A DNA stretch of 64,000 nucleotides, from positions 3,366,001 to 3,430,000 of the forward strand of contig NZ_LT906480.1 in the NCBI RefSeq assembly GCF_900186865.1, in the 5' to 3' direction. The translations under genes and the position numbers were made by a program. The notes beneath the pieces are model-generated. The model ran no database searches. It was not told the DNA's origin and saw only the letters and a list, made by a program, of their open reading frames with translations. Positions 37,618-47,268 of this stretch are shown here, in pieces. This DNA is from Stenotrophomonas maltophilia (GTDB lineage: Bacteria > Pseudomonadota > Gammaproteobacteria > Xanthomonadales > Xanthomonadaceae). The number at the start of each line of letters is the position of its first letter. Positions within the stretch are counted from its first letter, which is position 1.

Positions 37618-39522
37618 TCAACGTCCGCGCAGGAACCAGCGGTCGATCTCCGCCAGCGAAAAACGGGCCCAGGTCGGCCGGCCGTGGTTGCACTGGCCAG
37701 ACCGTTCGGTGATTTCCATGTCGCGCAGCAGCGCGTTCATTTCCGGCACGGTCAGGCGCCGGTTGGCACGCACCGCACCGTGACAGGCCATGGTCGACAG
37801 CAGTTCGTCACGTGCGCTGGCCACGCGGCGGCTCTGGCCGTGCTCGCGCAGGTCGGTCAGCACATCGCGCAGCAGCCCCTCCGGTTCGGCATGCGCCAAC
37901 AGCGCTGGAATACTACGCACGTGCAGCGATCCGGGACCGGCACGGGTCACCTCGAAGCCGAGCGCCGCCAACGTTTCGGCTTCACTTTCGGCGGTGTCGG
38001 CTTCGCGCTCGCCCACGGCGAGTGTGATCGGCACCAGCAGCGGCTGCGACTGCAGGCCGATACCATCGTGCGCGTTCTTCAGGCGCTCGTAGCCGATGCG
38101 CTCGTGCGCGGCATGCATGTCGACCACGATCAGGCCTTCTGCGTTCTCGGCCAGGATGTAGATGCCGTGCAGCTGCGCGATCGCGTAGCCCAGCGGCGGT
38201 ACGCCGGCGTCGGCACTGGTCACCGGCAGTCCGTTCTCGGTCGGCATCGGCGGCAGCGCAGCACCGCGTTCGGCGCCGGCCGGCGCGGCATACAGCGCGG
38301 CATAGGCCGCCGGTGCATCGGCCACCTGCAGTCCAAGGGGCTGCTGCGGGCGCCAGCCGGAAAAACCACCACCACCGCCACCCGAGCCGGCACCGGGCGC
38401 AGGTCCACGCGCCAGCCCGAAACCCGATGCGCCCGCGCTCGATGCCATCGGTGCAGCAGCGGCGTCCACCGGATGCACCGGACCCGCACCGATCTCCTGC
38501 GCCGACATGCCGGCGCGGGTATCAGCCAGCGCGTCCTTCAGCGTGCGGTAGACGAAATCGTGCACCAGCCGCGAATCACGGAAGCGAACCTCGTGCTTGG
38601 CCGGGTGCACGTTGACGTCAACGCGGGTCGGGTCGAGCTCGAGGAACAGCACATAGGCTGGCTGGCGGCCGTGGTACAGCACATCGCCGTAAGCCATCTT
38701 CACCGCATGGGCGACGCTGCGGTCGCGCACCGAACGGCCGTTGACGTACAGGTACTGCTGGTCGGCGCTGGCGCGCGAGTAATGCGGTTGCGCGATCCAG
38801 CCGTGCAGGCGCAGGCCGGCACCACTGTGGTCGACGCGCACGGCCTGGTTGGCGAAATCCTCGCCCAGCGTTTCGGCCAGGCGCGCATCGGAATACAGAT
38901 CGCCCGGCTTGTAGCGGCGCGAGGCCTTGCCGTTGTGCGACACGCGCAGCTCGACATCCGGTCGCGCAAGCGCCAGCGAACGCAACCACTCTTCGATATG
39001 CCCCAGTTCGGTACGCTCGGCGCGCAGGAACTTGCGCCGCGCCGGTACGTTGTAGAACAGCTCGCGCACTTCCACCGTGGTGCCCGGCGCATGCGCGCGC
39101 GGCGTCACTTCGCCGATCTTGCCGCCTTCGATCTGCAGCGCCGAACCGTGTTCATCATGTGCGCGACGCGAGGACAGGGTGAAACGGCTGACCGAGGCGA
39201 TCGACGGCAATGCTTCGCCACGGAACCCGAGCGTGGCCACCGATTCGAGGTCGTCCAGATCGGCGATCTTGCTGGTGGCGTGGCGCGAGACCGCCAGCGG
39301 CAGCTGTTCCGGCGCGATGCCACTGCCATTGTCGCGGATGCGGATCAGGCGGACACCACCCTCTTCAAGATCGATATCAACGCGGCTGGCACCGGCATCG
39401 ATCGCGTTCTCGACCAGCTCCTTGACCACTGACGCAGGACGTTCGACCACTTCGCCGGCGGCGATCTGGTTGATCAGGATTTCCGGCAACGGCCGGATCG
39501 GGCGCGGTCCGGGCGCGCTCAT
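37618..39522 (-). CDS. mutL: DNA mismatch repair protein MutL
   Basis: A 634-residue GHKL ATPase of mismatch repair. ATPase motifs are [18 protein letters not shown] and [10 protein letters not shown]. The C-terminal half keeps [12 protein letters not shown] (from residue 468), matching the endonuclease motif DQHA-x2-E-x4-E with Met for Gln. It also keeps the zinc-site segments ACHGAVR (about 579) and CNHGRP (about 611). This is the latent-endonuclease MutL type found in bacteria without MutH, unlike E. coli MutL. The linker is rich in Gly/Ala/Pro. Confidence 0.96.
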   Translation of the reverse strand: MSAPGPRPIRPLPEILINQIAAGEVVERPASVVKELVENAIDAGASRVDIDLEEGGVRLIRIRDNGSGIAPEQLPLAVSRHATSKIADLDDLESVATLGFRGEALPSIASVSRFTLSSRRAHDEHGSALQIEGGKIGEVTPRAHAPGTTVEVRELFYNVPARRKFLRAERTELGHIEEWLRSLALARPDVELRVSHNGKASRRYKPGDLYSDARLAETLGEDFANQAVRVDHSGAGLRLHGWIAQPHYSRASADQQYLYVNGRSVRDRSVAHAVKMAYGDVLYHGRQPAYVLFLELDPTRVDVNVHPAKHEVRFRDSRLVHDFVYRTLKDALADTRAGMSAQEIGAGPVHPVDAAAAPMASSAGASGFGLARGPAPGAGSGGGGGGFSGWRPQQPLGLQVADAPAAYAALYAAPAGAERGAALPPMPTENGLPVTSADAGVPPLGYAIAQLHGIYILAENAEGLIVVDMHAAHERIGYERLKNAHDGIGLQSQPLLVPITLAVGEREADTAESEAETLAALGFEVTRAGPGSLHVRSIPALLAHAEPEGLLRDVLTDLREHGQSRRVASARDELLSTMACHGAVRANRRLTVPEMNALLRDMEITERSGQCNHGRPTWARFSLAEIDRWFLRGR

Positions 39523-39573
39523 GGGAGAGGATGGGCAGCAGACTTCATGGGTTGATGATAGCGGAGCCGCCCC

Positions 39574-39660
39574 GTGTAGAGTCGACTGTCAGTCGACTGC
39601 CCTCCGCCGGGCGGCGAAAACCCCGCGCTGCGCGCGTAGTCGACTGACAGTCGACGCTAC
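39574..39660. repeat. Inverted repeat pair with gtcgactgacagtcgac arms
   Basis: Two hairpin units (gtcgactgtcagtcgac and gtcgactgacagtcgac) in inverted order with GTAG at their outer or inner ends (GTGTAGAG…GACGCTAC) surround a GC-rich spacer. The layout is that of SMAG pairs with a third arm sequence. It lies between mutL and the upstream amidase gene, which run in the same direction. Confidence 0.65.
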
Positions 39661-39687
39661 AGAAAGCAGTAACCTGCCTTCGGCGGG

Positions 39688-41250
39688 TTACTTGCTGCCG
39701 CCGGCCATGGTCCCGGCAGCGTCGATCTCGGCCTGGGCACGGGCTGCGTACAGCGTGCCCGGCGGTGGCTGGCGGCTGAAGAAGGTGTGCACGCCATCGA
39801 GCACGGCGCCGGCGATCTTGCGCTGGTAGGCCGGGTCGATCAGGCGGCGCTCTTCGTCCGGGTTGGAGATGAACGCGGTTTCCACCAGCATCGCCGGCAT
39901 GTCCGAGGTGCGCAGCACCGCGAAGTTCGCACGTTCGATGTTCGGCTTGTGGTTGTTGCCGATCCGCTTCAGGCCGCCCAGCACGTGGCCGGCGGCATCT
40001 TCAGATGCCTTCATGTAACCGCTCTGGGCAAGGTCCAGCAGCACGTTGGCAAGCGTGCCTTCGGTCTGCTGCAGGCGCACGCCCCCCACCAGGTCGGCCG
40101 CGTTTTCCTTGTCCGCCAGCCAGCGGGCGCGCTGCGAAGAGGCGCCCTTGGTCGACAGCACGTATACCGACGAACCAGTGGCCGAACGGTTTTCGGCCGC
40201 GTCGGCATGGATCGAAATGAAGATGTCGGCCTTGTTTGCACGTGCCTTCTGCGCACGCATCGGCAGCGGGATGAACACGTCGCTGTCGCGGGTCAGATAG
40301 GCCTTCAGGCCCGGCGTCGCATTGACCTGGCGGGCCAGCTCACGCGCCACCGCCAGGGTGACATCCTTTTCGCGCTTGCCGGTCGGGCCGATCGCGCCGG
40401 GATCCTGGCCACCGTGGCCGGGATCGATGGCGACCACCAGATGACGCATGCCGGCCTGCATGCGGATGCGCGAGGCATCGCTGGGCATGGCCGGGCGCGG
40501 CGGTTCCACCGGCGTCGGCGCCGGTGCAGGCACGGTAGCCGGCGGCGTGGTCACCACGGCGGCGGTGCGCTGGCCGGCCAGGATCGCGGCCGGCGAGGAA
40601 GAAGGTGAGCTGCTGGCCACGGTACCGGCCGCCGCAACCTGGGCCGGCGCGGTGGACGGCGCCGGGGTCGGCGTGGCCGGTGCGGCGGCAGTGGCACTGG
40701 CCTGCTGCCGCACCTGCGCGGTCAGCAGTGCGGTCGCACGTGCGGCATCGGAACGCGACTGTGCGCTTTCAGCCGGGGTCGGCCCGGGCGTCGCCACCGG
40801 TGCCTGCGGCTGCACCGCCGGTGTCGCTGCCGGACGGCTGGCGGCCATGGCCGGGCCATCGCCCGGCCATTCGATCACCAGCTTGGATTCATTGCCCTCG
40901 CGCTGCATCTGCGGGCGGAACGGCGCCACCGATTCAGCGAGGTCGAAAACGACACGGAAGGTGCCCGGCACCGGCTGTCCGGTACGCACCGCCGTGACCA
41001 CGCCCTGCGCAGCCGGCATCTTCAGGTTGCGTATGGCGCTGGAGTCAGGGAAGTCGACCACCAGACGGTTCGGACCGGCCAGAGAAAGCGTCTTGTAGCC
41101 GCCACTGCCGACCAGCGAGATCTCGGCACGGGTGCCGGTGGCGCCGGTATTCAGCAGGACCTGGCGGACTTCACCGGCCCACGCACTGACGCTCGCCAGA
41201 CCCAGTCCGACGGCGGCACAGACAGCGATGAGACGGTTCCCCGGGCGCAT
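39688..41250 (-). CDS. amiC: N-acetylmuramoyl-L-alanine amidase, AmiC type
   Basis: A 520-residue exported enzyme that splits daughter cells by cutting stem peptides from peptidoglycan. Signal peptide about 1-25. AMIN domain about 28-125 (septal targeting). An Ala/Pro/Thr-rich linker about 135-260. Amidase_3 domain about 265-495 with zinc ligands in DPGHGGQDPGA, the Glu of GKREKDV, ISIHADA, and the catalytic Glu in VETAF. The linker is unusually long. It lies downstream of tsaE with an 82-base gap. Confidence 0.94.
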   Translation of the reverse strand: MRPGNRLIAVCAAVGLGLASVSAWAGEVRQVLLNTGATGTRAEISLVGSGGYKTLSLAGPNRLVVDFPDSSAIRNLKMPAAQGVVTAVRTGQPVPGTFRVVFDLAESVAPFRPQMQREGNESKLVIEWPGDGPAMAASRPAATPAVQPQAPVATPGPTPAESAQSRSDAARATALLTAQVRQQASATAAAPATPTPAPSTAPAQVAAAGTVASSSPSSSPAAILAGQRTAAVVTTPPATVPAPAPTPVEPPRPAMPSDASRIRMQAGMRHLVVAIDPGHGGQDPGAIGPTGKREKDVTLAVARELARQVNATPGLKAYLTRDSDVFIPLPMRAQKARANKADIFISIHADAAENRSATGSSVYVLSTKGASSQRARWLADKENAADLVGGVRLQQTEGTLANVLLDLAQSGYMKASEDAAGHVLGGLKRIGNNHKPNIERANFAVLRTSDMPAMLVETAFISNPDEERRLIDPAYQRKIAGAVLDGVHTFFSRQPPPGTLYAARAQAEIDAAGTMAGGSK

Positions 41251-41332
41251 GGCTCAGGATTCAATCACCGCGCTGAACGGAATGCAACACCTTTTTCCTT
41301 AATAATCCGTAACCTGCCGGTCTTTGTTCTCG

Positions 41333-41815
41333 TCAGCCGACAGAAATGGCCTGCAAGTCGCCCCCTTGGGGAAGCCGCTTCAGCCACTCATGTCCGACGT
41401 CGCTGGCTCCGGTGAGACGGACGCGGCGCCCCTGCCCCTCGATCTCCAACGCCACCACCAGGTCGGTCGGCGGCAGCGCGCCAGCGCCGCGTTCCGGCCA
41501 TTCCACCAGCCACAACATCGCGCTGCCCTCGTCCAGGCCCAGGAAATCGAGTTCGCCGGCCTGGCCGATCCGGTACAGGTCCAGGTGCCAGGCCTCGCCA
41601 CCGCTGGCAAGCGGATAGCGCTCGACCAGGGTATAGGTCGGGCTGCGGATCGCGCCCTGCACGCCCAGTGCGCGCAGCAGTGCGCGTGCGGTGGTGGACT
41701 TGCCAGCGCCGAGGTCGCCGCGCAGTTCGATCAGCGCCTGCGGCGGTCGGGTTGCCGCCAGCCACTGCCCGAGCAGTTCGGTGGCATCGCTGTCGGCAAG
41801 GAAGAATTCAGTCAT
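41333..41815 (-). CDS. tsaE: tRNA threonylcarbamoyladenosine ATPase TsaE
   Basis: A 160-residue P-loop protein with Walker A GDLGAGKST and the conserved RSPTYTLVERY. TsaE drives the TsaBD complex that makes t6A37 in tRNAs. Start overlaps the stop of nnr by four bases, a gene order (nnr-tsaE-amiC-mutL) common in gamma-proteobacteria. Confidence 0.95.
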   Translation of the reverse strand: MTEFFLADSDATELLGQWLAATRPPQALIELRGDLGAGKSTTARALLRALGVQGAIRSPTYTLVERYPLASGGEAWHLDLYRIGQAGELDFLGLDEGSAMLWLVEWPERGAGALPPTDLVVALEIEGQGRRVRLTGASDVGHEWLKRLPQGGDLQAISVG

Positions 41816-43296
41816 GAAGAGCGTTCCGGGTTGGCCAGTTGCCGCAGCGGCACCAGCAGATCAGTGGGAAGCATGCCGCGCGCGCCGTCGGCGGCCGCAG
41901 CGTCGCCGGCGAGCGCGTGCAGCAGTGCGCCAGTGGCGGCAGCGTCGAAGGCGGCCAGGCCCTGCGCGCGCAGGCTGGCAATGATGCCGGTGAGCAGGTC
42001 GCCCATGCCCCCCACGGCCATGCCGGGGTTGCCTGCAGCAATCAGCCGTGGCACCTGCCCGGGCGCCGTCACGATGCTGCCCGCGCCCTTCAGCACCACC
42101 ACGGCGTGGAAGCGCTCGGCCAACGCCTGCGCACAGCGGTAGCGATCGGCCTGGATGTCAGCGGTACTGCAGTCGAGCAGGCGCGCGGCCTCGCCCGGAT
42201 GTGGCGTAAGGATCGCCTCCGGCAGCGCGCGCGGATCCTGCGCCAGCAGATTCAGCGCATCGGCATCAACCACCAGCGCTTTGTCGCTGTCCAGCAGCTG
42301 CGCAAACATTGCGCGTGCCCATTCGTCCTGGCCCAGGCCGGGGCCGATCGCCACCACCCTGGCCTTGTCCAGCAGCGCCGGCAGCACATCGCCATCTTCA
42401 AGCGCATGGGTCATCGCCTCGGGAAGCCGGGCCAGCAACGGGCCGACGTGATCGCGCCGGGTGGCCAGGCTCAACAGTCCCGCGCCGGCACGCAGTGCCG
42501 CTTCGGCCGCCATCGCGATGGCCCCACCGCTGCCATGGTTGCCGCCGACGCATAGCACGTGCCCGGATTCGCCCTTGTGGGTATTGGCGCGGCGCGGCGG
42601 CAGCAGTGCCGGCAAGCGAGCCTGGGTCCAGTGCTCTGCGGCGGGTGACACGCCCTGCCATGCGGCCGTGGGTAGCTGCAGCGGCGCCAACGCCTTCCGC
42701 CCGCAATGATCCAGCGCATCGCCGGTATACAGCCCGCGATGCGGCACGATGAACTGCAGGGTCAAAGCAGCCTTCACCGCCTCGCCCGGTACGGCGCCCC
42801 GGTCGGCATCGACGCCACTGGGGACGTCCAGCGCCAGAACCGGTGCCGTCTGCGCGTTGAGGGCGGTGATCAGCGCCTGCGCCACACCTTCCGGCGCACG
42901 GTCGAAGCCCAGACCGAACAGGGCATCGACCCAGATATCGACCTCGGGCAGCGCGCCGTCGAAATCGGTGATGGTGCCGCCGTCGGACGTGAATTCCGAT
43001 GCTGCACGCTGTGCCAGCGACGTCGCCGGTGGCTTGCCCGGCAAGGCGATCACCGTCACCGCGCGCCCGGCCTTCCGTGCATGGCGGGCCAGCACCAGGC
43101 CGTCGCCACCGTTGTTGCCTGCTCCGACCACCACGCCGATCCGCTGCGCCTGCGGCCAATGCTGCAGCAGGCACTGCCAGGCGGCCTGGCCGGCCTGCGC
43201 CATCAGGCCCCAACCACTCTCGGCGGCCAGCGCCGAGGCCTGCGCATCAAGCGCACGCGCGGCAGCGGAATCGAAAAGATCGGCAAGGTTGGCCAT
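41812..43296 (-). CDS. nnr: Bifunctional NAD(P)H-hydrate epimerase/dehydratase
   Basis: A 494-residue two-domain metabolite-repair enzyme. The N-terminal YjeF epimerase domain (about 1-210; VVVGAGNNGGDGLVLARHA) is followed by an ADP/ATP-dependent dehydratase domain (about 230-490; TPHPGEAARLL, GMAVGGMGDLLTG). It repairs hydrated NADH and NADPH. It is divergent from queG. Confidence 0.95.
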   Translation of the reverse strand: MANLADLFDSAAARALDAQASALAAESGWGLMAQAGQAAWQCLLQHWPQAQRIGVVVGAGNNGGDGLVLARHARKAGRAVTVIALPGKPPATSLAQRAASEFTSDGGTITDFDGALPEVDIWVDALFGLGFDRAPEGVAQALITALNAQTAPVLALDVPSGVDADRGAVPGEAVKAALTLQFIVPHRGLYTGDALDHCGRKALAPLQLPTAAWQGVSPAAEHWTQARLPALLPPRRANTHKGESGHVLCVGGNHGSGGAIAMAAEAALRAGAGLLSLATRRDHVGPLLARLPEAMTHALEDGDVLPALLDKARVVAIGPGLGQDEWARAMFAQLLDSDKALVVDADALNLLAQDPRALPEAILTPHPGEAARLLDCSTADIQADRYRCAQALAERFHAVVVLKGAGSIVTAPGQVPRLIAAGNPGMAVGGMGDLLTGIIASLRAQGLAAFDAAATGALLHALAGDAAAADGARGMLPTDLLVPLRQLANPERSS

Positions 43297-43319
43297 GCAG
43301 GGATTTTATACTGGTGCAC

Positions 43320-44390
43320 ATGTCCCCCGCCCCCATCCCTGTCGATCCGGCCCAGGCCGTGCAGCGCATCCGCGAACTGGCGCGTGCGCATGGCTTCCAG
43401 CGCTGCGGTATTGCCGGCATCGAGCTGGGCGAGGACGAGGCGCACCTGGCCGACTGGCTGGGCCAGGGCCTGTACGGCACGATGGACTGGATGGCGCGCC
43501 ACGGCACCCTGCGTGCGCGCCCGGCCGAGCTGCTGCCCGGCACCGTACGGGTGATCTCGGTGGGCATGGACTACAGCCACAAGGACGACACCGAAGCCTG
43601 GGCAACCCTGGCCGACCCGGGCCGCGCCTACGTGGCCCGTTACGCATTGGGCCGCGACTACCACAAGCTGATGCGCAACCGCCTGCAGAAGCTGGCCACG
43701 CAGATCAACGATGAAGTGGCACCGCTGGGCTACCGCGTGTTCGTCGATTCGGCGCCCGTGCTGGAACGCGCACTGGCGCGCAATGCCGGCCTGGGCTGGA
43801 TCGGCAAGCACACCTGCCTGATCGACCGCCATGGCGGCTCCTGGTTCTTCATCGGCGAGATCTACATCGATATCCCGCTGCCGATCGATGCACCGGCCAC
43901 GGCACACTGCGGCACCTGCACGCGCTGCATCGATGTCTGCCCGACCCAGGCCATCACCGGCCCGCAGCGGCTGGACGCGCGGCGCTGTATTTCCTACCTG
44001 ACCATCGAGCACGACGGTGCCATCCCCGAAGACATGCGGCCGTTGATCGGCAACCGCATCTACGGCTGTGACGACTGCCAGCTGGTCTGCCCCTGGAACA
44101 AGTTCGCCAAGCGTACCGACGAAGCCGATTTCCGCGCGCGCAACAACCTCGACACTGCCCGTCTGGACCAGCTGTTTGCCTGGGACGAAGCTGAATTCCT
44201 GCGCCGTACCGAAGGCAGCCCGATCCGGCGCAGCGGCCATGAACGCTGGCTGCGCAACATCGCCGTGGCACTGGGCAATGCACCGTCCTCGGCCGAAGCG
44301 TTGGCCGCGTTGCATACCCGCGTCGATGATCCCTCGCCGCTGGTGCGTGAACACGTGCAGTGGGCGCTGGGCCAGCACACGGTGCGCTGA
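43320..44390 (+). CDS. queG: Epoxyqueuosine reductase QueG
   Basis: A 356-residue cobalamin- and Fe-S-dependent enzyme that finishes queuosine synthesis on tRNA. Two 4Fe-4S motifs are visible: [12 protein letters not shown] and, further on, [13 protein letters not shown] at 43320 gives the family N-terminus and lies 23 bases from the divergent nnr start. A C-terminal HEAT-like part is present. Confidence 0.95.
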   Translation: MSPAPIPVDPAQAVQRIRELARAHGFQRCGIAGIELGEDEAHLADWLGQGLYGTMDWMARHGTLRARPAELLPGTVRVISVGMDYSHKDDTEAWATLADPGRAYVARYALGRDYHKLMRNRLQKLATQINDEVAPLGYRVFVDSAPVLERALARNAGLGWIGKHTCLIDRHGGSWFFIGEIYIDIPLPIDAPATAHCGTCTRCIDVCPTQAITGPQRLDARRCISYLTIEHDGAIPEDMRPLIGNRIYGCDDCQLVCPWNKFAKRTDEADFRARNNLDTARLDQLFAWDEAEFLRRTEGSPIRRSGHERWLRNIAVALGNAPSSAEALAALHTRVDDPSPLVREHVQWALGQHTVR

Positions 44391-44434
44391 CGTGCGATCC
44401 TGAGCCCCCGTTCCGCCCGCAGCACGCCGTTCCC

Positions 44435-45766
44435 ATGCAGCCACGCAACAACGACATCCTCACCCCCAGCCAGCTCAACACCCTGGCCCGCGACCTGCTG
44501 GAAGGCAGCTTCCCGGCGATCTGGGTCGAGGCCGAACTGGGCAGCGTGGCGCGTCCCGCCTCCGGGCATCTGTATTTCACCCTGAAGGATGCGCGTGCGC
44601 AGCTGCGCGCGGCAATGTTCCGGATGAAGGCGCAGTACCTGAAGTTCGTGCCGCGCGAAGGCATGCGCGTGCTGGTGCGCGGCAAGGTGACCCTGTACGA
44701 CGCCCGTGGCGAGTACCAGATGGTGCTGGACCATATGGAGGAAGCCGGCGAAGGCGCACTGCGCCGCGCCTTCGAGGAGCTGAAGGCACGCCTGGAGGCC
44801 GAAGGCCTGTTCGACCCGGCACGCAAACGGCCGCTGCCGGCGCACGTGCAGCGCCTGGCGGTGATCACCTCGCCCACCGGCGCCGCCGTGCGCGACGTGC
44901 TGAGCGTGCTCGGCCGCCGCTTCCCGCTGTTGGAGGTCGACCTGCTGCCGACCCTGGTGCAGGGCAGCAGCGCCGCGGCGCAGATCACCCGGCTGCTGCA
45001 GGCCGCCGATGCCAGTGGCCGCTACGACGTGATCCTGCTGACCCGTGGCGGCGGTTCACTGGAAGACCTGTGGGCCTTCAACGATGAAGCACTGGCCCGC
45101 GCGATCGCCGCCAGCCGCACCCCGGTAGTGTCGGCGGTGGGCCATGAAACCGACTTCAGCCTCAGCGATTTTGCCGCCGACCTGCGCGCACCAACGCCGT
45201 CGGTGGCAGCCGAGCTGCTGGTACCGGACCAGCGCGAACTGGCCCTGCGCCTGCGCCGTACGGTCGCGCGCATGGTGCAGCTGCAACGGCATGCGATGCA
45301 GCAGGCGATGCAGCGTGCCGACCGCGCCCTGCTGCGCCTGAACGCACAGAGCCCGCAGGCGCGGCTGGACCTGTTGCGCCGCCGCCAGCTCGATCTGGGT
45401 CGGCGCCTGCATGCGGTCTTCAACCAGCAGCAGGAGCGCCGTGCCGCACGCCTGCGCCATGCGGCCGCGGTACTGCGCGGGCACCATCCGCAACGCCAGC
45501 TCGACGCGATGCAGCGCCGCCTGGCTGCCCTGCGCGGGCGGCCGCAGGCAGCGATGCAGCGTCTGCTGGAGCGCGATGCACTGCGACTGCGCGGACTGGC
45601 GCGTTCACTGGAAGCGGTGAGCCCGTTGGCCACCGTGGCCCGTGGCTACAGCATCCTGACCCGCACTGACGATGGCACGCTGGTACGGAAGGTCAACCAG
45701 GTGCAGCCCGGTGACGCGCTGCAGGCCCGCGTTGGCGACGGCGTGATCGACGTGCAGGTCAAGTAA
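44435..45766 (+). CDS. xseA: Exodeoxyribonuclease VII large subunit
   Basis: A 443-residue protein with an N-terminal OB fold (about 8-100), a catalytic core ([43 protein letters not shown]), a long coiled-coil and a short C-terminal segment ending [11 protein letters not shown]. It forms the single-strand-specific ExoVII with XseB, whose gene is not in the window. ATG at 44435 follows queG by 44 bases. Confidence 0.96.
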   Translation: MQPRNNDILTPSQLNTLARDLLEGSFPAIWVEAELGSVARPASGHLYFTLKDARAQLRAAMFRMKAQYLKFVPREGMRVLVRGKVTLYDARGEYQMVLDHMEEAGEGALRRAFEELKARLEAEGLFDPARKRPLPAHVQRLAVITSPTGAAVRDVLSVLGRRFPLLEVDLLPTLVQGSSAAAQITRLLQAADASGRYDVILLTRGGGSLEDLWAFNDEALARAIAASRTPVVSAVGHETDFSLSDFAADLRAPTPSVAAELLVPDQRELALRLRRTVARMVQLQRHAMQQAMQRADRALLRLNAQSPQARLDLLRRRQLDLGRRLHAVFNQQQERRAARLRHAAAVLRGHHPQRQLDAMQRRLAALRGRPQAAMQRLLERDALRLRGLARSLEAVSPLATVARGYSILTRTDDGTLVRKVNQVQPGDALQARVGDGVIDVQVK

Positions 45767-45775
45767 AGGGGTGGT

Positions 45776-46274
45776 CGGCAGGGCTGCGCCCTGCACCTGC
45801 AGAGGCTTCAAGCAACGGCCGAAGCAACAGCCAAAGCGGCTCTGGATTGCTGATGGTTTGGCGGGGCGGTGTGGCTGTGCAGGACACGCCGTAAACCCAT
45901 CCCTGGGGGCTCGATGGCGCCATCCATGGCGCCAACGGTCCTGCACAGCCACACCGCCCCACCCTCGACAGTTTCCCGATGACGGTCGGTAGATCCACGC
46001 CATGCGTGGATGAATCTCTGTCAGATATCGAATCAATTCGGGGTCAGATCCGTTTTCCGTAGGAAAACGGATCTGACCCCACGCTATTCCGACAGATCGC
46101 GAGAATCTGTCGAAGGCGGGGTGGGTCCGGTTGCGGGGGCGTGAGCCGCATGGATGCGGCGACCGAGCTACATGGACGTACTTGCAGCGGCCCCCGCAAC
46201 CGGACCCACCCCGCCATCCCACGGAATGCACGCTGTTGCTGTTGCTTCGGCAGGTGCAGGGCGCAGCCCTGCCG
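45776..46274. repeat. Nested set of long perfect palindromes between xseA and the M48 gene
   Basis: An outer 25-bp inverted repeat (45776-45800 with 46250-46274) encloses two large hairpins. Hairpin 1 has 23-bp perfect arms (45863-45885 and 45938-45960) and a 52-base loop. Hairpin 2 has 26-bp perfect arms (46115-46140 and 46190-46215) and a 49-base loop. The two loops are related in opposite orientation: both contain a GCTCG…GC..CATCCATG..GC core, while the arms differ in sequence. A third palindrome lies at 46040-46080. No gene is seen in the 517-base gap. Confidence 0.8.
46040..46080. repeat. 41-base perfect palindrome (GGGGTCA…TGACCCC hairpin family)
   Basis: A 19-bp perfect stem with loop GTA: ggggtcagatccgttttcc, gta, ggaaaacggatctgacccc. 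The outer GGGGTCA and inner TTTTCC match the hairpin at 26749-26787; the middle gatccg replaces tccc on both arms. It also lies at a convergent gene junction and has no U-run. Confidence 0.85.
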
Positions 46275-46283
46275 AACACCACC

Positions 46284-47180
46284 CTACTTCGCCTGCTCGC
46301 AGAACTTCTGCCGGTACTCGAGCGCCTTCGGCATCAGCGCCTGCAGGTTCTGGATGCGGGTGCCCGGGTTCGGGTGGGTGGAGGCAAACTCCGGCGGTGC
46401 CTGGCCGCCACTCGCCTGGCCCATGCGCTGCCACAGCGGCACCGCCTCGCGGGGATCGAAGCACGCCGCTGCGGCCAGCATCAGCCCCACTTCATCCGCC
46501 TGTGTCTCGTGGCTGCGCGCATACGGCAGCAGGTAGCCATAGCCCATCGCCGACATCATCATCTGTTGCTGCTGCGCATCCATGCCGCTGGCGGCGCCGG
46601 CCACCTGGCCGATCTGGGTCAGCTTCTGCTGGGCCATGCGCTGTGCACCATGGCGCAGCAGCGCATGGGCGATCTCATGCCCCATCACCACCGCCATCGC
46701 ATCGCGGGTGCGTGCTACCGGCACCAGCCCGGTGTAGACCGCCATCTTGCCGCCCGGCAGGCAGAACGCATTGGCCTGGTCGGACGGGATCACATTCACT
46801 TCCCACTGGAAATCCCGCGCGAAATGCGCCGGCTGCACGCCGTGCTCCTGGGCCAGCGCGGTCTCCACCACGTCCACCTTGGCAATCAGGCGCTGGGCGA
46901 TATCGCGCACATCGCGCGCGATCGGTGCATTGGGGTCTATCGGCCGTTCCTGCGACAGGATCTGCTGGTAGGCCTGCAGCCCCAGCGCGGTTTCCTGGCG
47001 CGCGTCCAGGCTGCTGTCGATCATCACCTTCTCGCCGGTGTACGGATCGACCGTGCGGTTGGAGAACCAGTAGAACAGCGCATAGCCGGCGGCCAGCAGC
47101 AGCACCCACCAGCGGATGTTGCCGAACAGGCCACGCCGCTGTGGGCCTTGCGACGAGCGGGAGAAGGGATCGTTGCGCAT
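46284..47180 (-). CDS. M48 family zinc metallopeptidase
   Basis: A 298-residue protein with a single N-terminal TM (about 22-40, WWVLLLAAGYALFYWF) and an M48C peptidase domain. Zinc motif HEIAH is in VVMGHEIAHALLRH, and the third ligand region is ARSHETQADEVGL. AGGAAG precedes ATG 47180. It resembles YcaL/LoiP-type peptidases of the periplasm, but a lipobox is absent. Substrate unknown. Confidence 0.9.
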   Translation of the reverse strand: MRNDPFSRSSQGPQRRGLFGNIRWWVLLLAAGYALFYWFSNRTVDPYTGEKVMIDSSLDARQETALGLQAYQQILSQERPIDPNAPIARDVRDIAQRLIAKVDVVETALAQEHGVQPAHFARDFQWEVNVIPSDQANAFCLPGGKMAVYTGLVPVARTRDAMAVVMGHEIAHALLRHGAQRMAQQKLTQIGQVAGAASGMDAQQQQMMMSAMGYGYLLPYARSHETQADEVGLMLAAAACFDPREAVPLWQRMGQASGGQAPPEFASTHPNPGTRIQNLQALMPKALEYRQKFCEQAK

Positions 47181-47268
47181 CGGGGGACTTCCTGCTGGCC
47201 CCGCCGGCTGGCGGGCACGGCGCAATCTTAGTGCGCCGCTGCCCGCAGCGGGTGAAGCCGGGTGCCGC

